From the NCBI GenBank assembly GCA_022729775.1, contig DZBA01000059.1, positions 1 to 13,367 on the forward strand: a stretch of DNA of 13,367 nt, in the 5' to 3' direction. The translations under genes and the position numbers were made by a program. Within the stretch, counting starts at the first letter, position 1, and each line of letters starts with the position of its first letter. The notes beneath the pieces are model-generated. The model had not been told where the DNA came from. It searched no databases and saw only the letters and a program-made list of their open reading frames with translations. Positions 12,383 through 13,367 of the stretch are shown here, one piece after another. Source of the stretch: Anaerolinea thermophila (lineage in GTDB: Bacteria > Chloroflexota > Anaerolineae > Anaerolineales > Villigracilaceae).

Positions 12383-13349
12383 TCAGTTGGCGGATGCGCT
12401 GCGGGTGAAACATTACAGCCGTAAGACCGTTGACTCATACGTCAAATGGTGCCGACAGTTTATTTTGTTTCACGGCAAGCGGCATCCGCGTGAGATGGGT
12501 GAGCGTGAGGTGGGGGAGTTTGTCTCCCACCTTGCGAACGCGCGTCACGTGGCTGGCTCGACACAAAATCAAGCGTTTTTTGCTATTCGGTTTTTATACC
12601 GCGAGGTTTTGAAAATCGAATTGCGGCATGTGGATGGGCTGATGGCAAAGACATCCAAACGGCTGCCTGTGGTGTTGAGCCGTGAGGAAACCGCGCAGGT
12701 GTTGGATTTTATTGACGCGGAGCCGTTCAACTTGATGGCGCGGTTGTTGTATGGCGCTGGTCTGCGGTTGGCGGAATGTCAGCAATTGCGCTTCAAAGAT
12801 ATTGAGTTTTCGCAGGGGATTATTGTTGTGCGAGGCGGCAAGGGGAATAAAGACCGCACGGTCCCGCTGCCAAAGTCGCTGGTGAAGCCGTTGATGGATC
12901 AGATGGCGATTGCGCGCCGACTTTGGGAGACTGATATTCAGCGTGGAATGCCTGGGGTGTATGTGCCTGATGCGCTGGATGTGAAGTATAAAAACATTGG
13001 TTCGGAGTTGGGTTGGTTTTGGGTTTTTCCTGCGCAGAATTATAGCATTGATCCTGTGACGAAAATCCGCCGACGACATCATCAGCACGAAAGCGAGTTG
13101 CAACGGGCGATTAGGAGAGCAGCGCAAAAAGCGGGCGTGCTGAAACACGTCACGCCGCATACGTTCCGCCATTGTTTCGCTAGTCATTTGCTGTGGGCAG
13201 GATATGACATCCGCACTGTACAGGATTTGATGGGGCATAACAGCGTCAAGACGACGATGGTGTATCTGCACATTTTACAGCCTGCGGGTTGGAAGGGTGT
13301 GCAAAGTCCGCTGGATAATATGCCAGTGGGGAGTCTTATCCAGCGGTAG
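12360..13349 (+). CDS. Integron-integrase-like tyrosine recombinase (IntI type)
   Basis: A 329-residue enzyme, ATG 12360. Residues 1-85 form the core-binding domain (HYSRKTVDSYVKWCRQFILF, then HPREMGEREVGEF). The catalytic set is complete: Arg136 (GAGLRLAE), Lys161 (GGKGNKD), His267 and Arg270 (PHTFRH), His293 (MGHNS) and Tyr302 (TTMVYLH). The stretch at about 203-226 (PDALDVKYKNIGSELGWFWV) matches the extra segment near patch III that marks IntI enzymes, and RRRHHQHESELQRAIRRAAQ and YDIRTVQDLMGH also read like IntI. No attC array or divergent attI is visible. The gene is the last of the phage operon, in the same direction as its neighbours, so it probably acts as the phage integrase. Confidence 0.9.
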   Translation: MAEKKLLDQLADALRVKHYSRKTVDSYVKWCRQFILFHGKRHPREMGEREVGEFVSHLANARHVAGSTQNQAFFAIRFLYREVLKIELRHVDGLMAKTSKRLPVVLSREETAQVLDFIDAEPFNLMARLLYGAGLRLAECQQLRFKDIEFSQGIIVVRGGKGNKDRTVPLPKSLVKPLMDQMAIARRLWETDIQRGMPGVYVPDALDVKYKNIGSELGWFWVFPAQNYSIDPVTKIRRRHHQHESELQRAIRRAAQKAGVLKHVTPHTFRHCFASHLLWAGYDIRTVQDLMGHNSVKTTMVYLHILQPAGWKGVQSPLDNMPVGSLIQR

Positions 13350-13359
13350 ATGGATAAGA
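13334..13359. repeat. 9-bp inverted repeat over the integrase stop
   Basis: TCTTATCCA (13334-13342) and TGGATAAGA (13351-13359) are a perfect 9-bp inverted repeat with an 8-bp loop containing the TAG stop. It may be the stem of a terminator, although no T-run follows within the window, or a recombinase-binding pair at an attachment site beside the integrase. The window ends eight bases later. Confidence 0.6.
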
Positions 13360-13367
13360 ATAGTTGG

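Noticed and set aside
12360..13367. A complete integron
   Set aside because: No attC-like cassettes, no divergent promoter and no attI are visible. Only the integrase-like gene is present.

Overview
This window looks like a fragment of a temperate bacteriophage, or a phage-like mobile element, of a bacterium. A short piece of a CRISPR array is fused to its left end. The host phylum is uncertain. One protein has a lipobox followed by a Thr/Ala/Pro-rich linker (TATA and TPTP runs), a style common in Chloroflexota, so Chloroflexota is a weak guess. No head, portal or terminase genes, no lysis genes and no cas genes are present, so both the phage and the CRISPR locus continue outside the window.

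Left edge (1-248): four copies of a 37-bp CRISPR repeat (the first cut by the window edge) with three spacers of 33, 36 and 36 nt. The first complete spacer (33-65) is the exact reverse complement, 33 of 33 bases, of positions 1866-1898, inside a tail gene of this same window. The array therefore carries immunity against this very phage. Directly after the fourth repeat (248/249) the sequence becomes the interior of a tail gene with no leader and no further repeat. The simplest reading is that the next spacer also came from this phage and that an assembler, or less likely a real recombination event, crossed from spacer to protospacer.

Tail module (250-5099, + strand): the C-terminal part of a Dit-like distal tail protein, a Gp37-like/Tal-type tail hub protein, and a 770-residue tail-tip or fibre protein. 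In the last of these a seven-repeat beta-propeller seems to be inserted into a carbohydrate-binding-like beta-sandwich. A strong intrinsic terminator (5116-5154) closes the late operon.

Switch region (5153-6719): a convergent, internally deleted tyrosine recombinase remnant, a sigma70-like promoter whose -35 lies in an 18-bp palindrome, two small coupled regulator-like genes, then about 400 bp without a convincing gene. This stretch holds a branched structured element ending in a T-run and several hairpins.

Early/mobility operon (6720-13349, + strand): tightly packed genes, many joined by ATGA or GTGA overlaps. In order they are a small protein, a winged-helix protein, two micro-ORFs, an FtsK/HerA-type ATPase with its own lipoprotein signal and membrane anchor, a small helical protein, a multi-pass membrane protein whose gene carries repeated GCAGTGCG octamers, a replication initiator (HTH plus DnaD-like) with four perfect 15-bp-spaced iterons inside its own coding sequence, a G39P-like helicase loader, two unknown small proteins, and an integron-integrase-like (IntI-type) tyrosine recombinase. 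Replication probably starts at the iterons and recruits the host helicase through the loader. The IntI-like enzyme probably integrates the element. The membrane-anchored translocase with a membrane partner resembles the TraB/Spd layout of actinomycete integrative conjugative elements, which is unusual beside phage tail genes.
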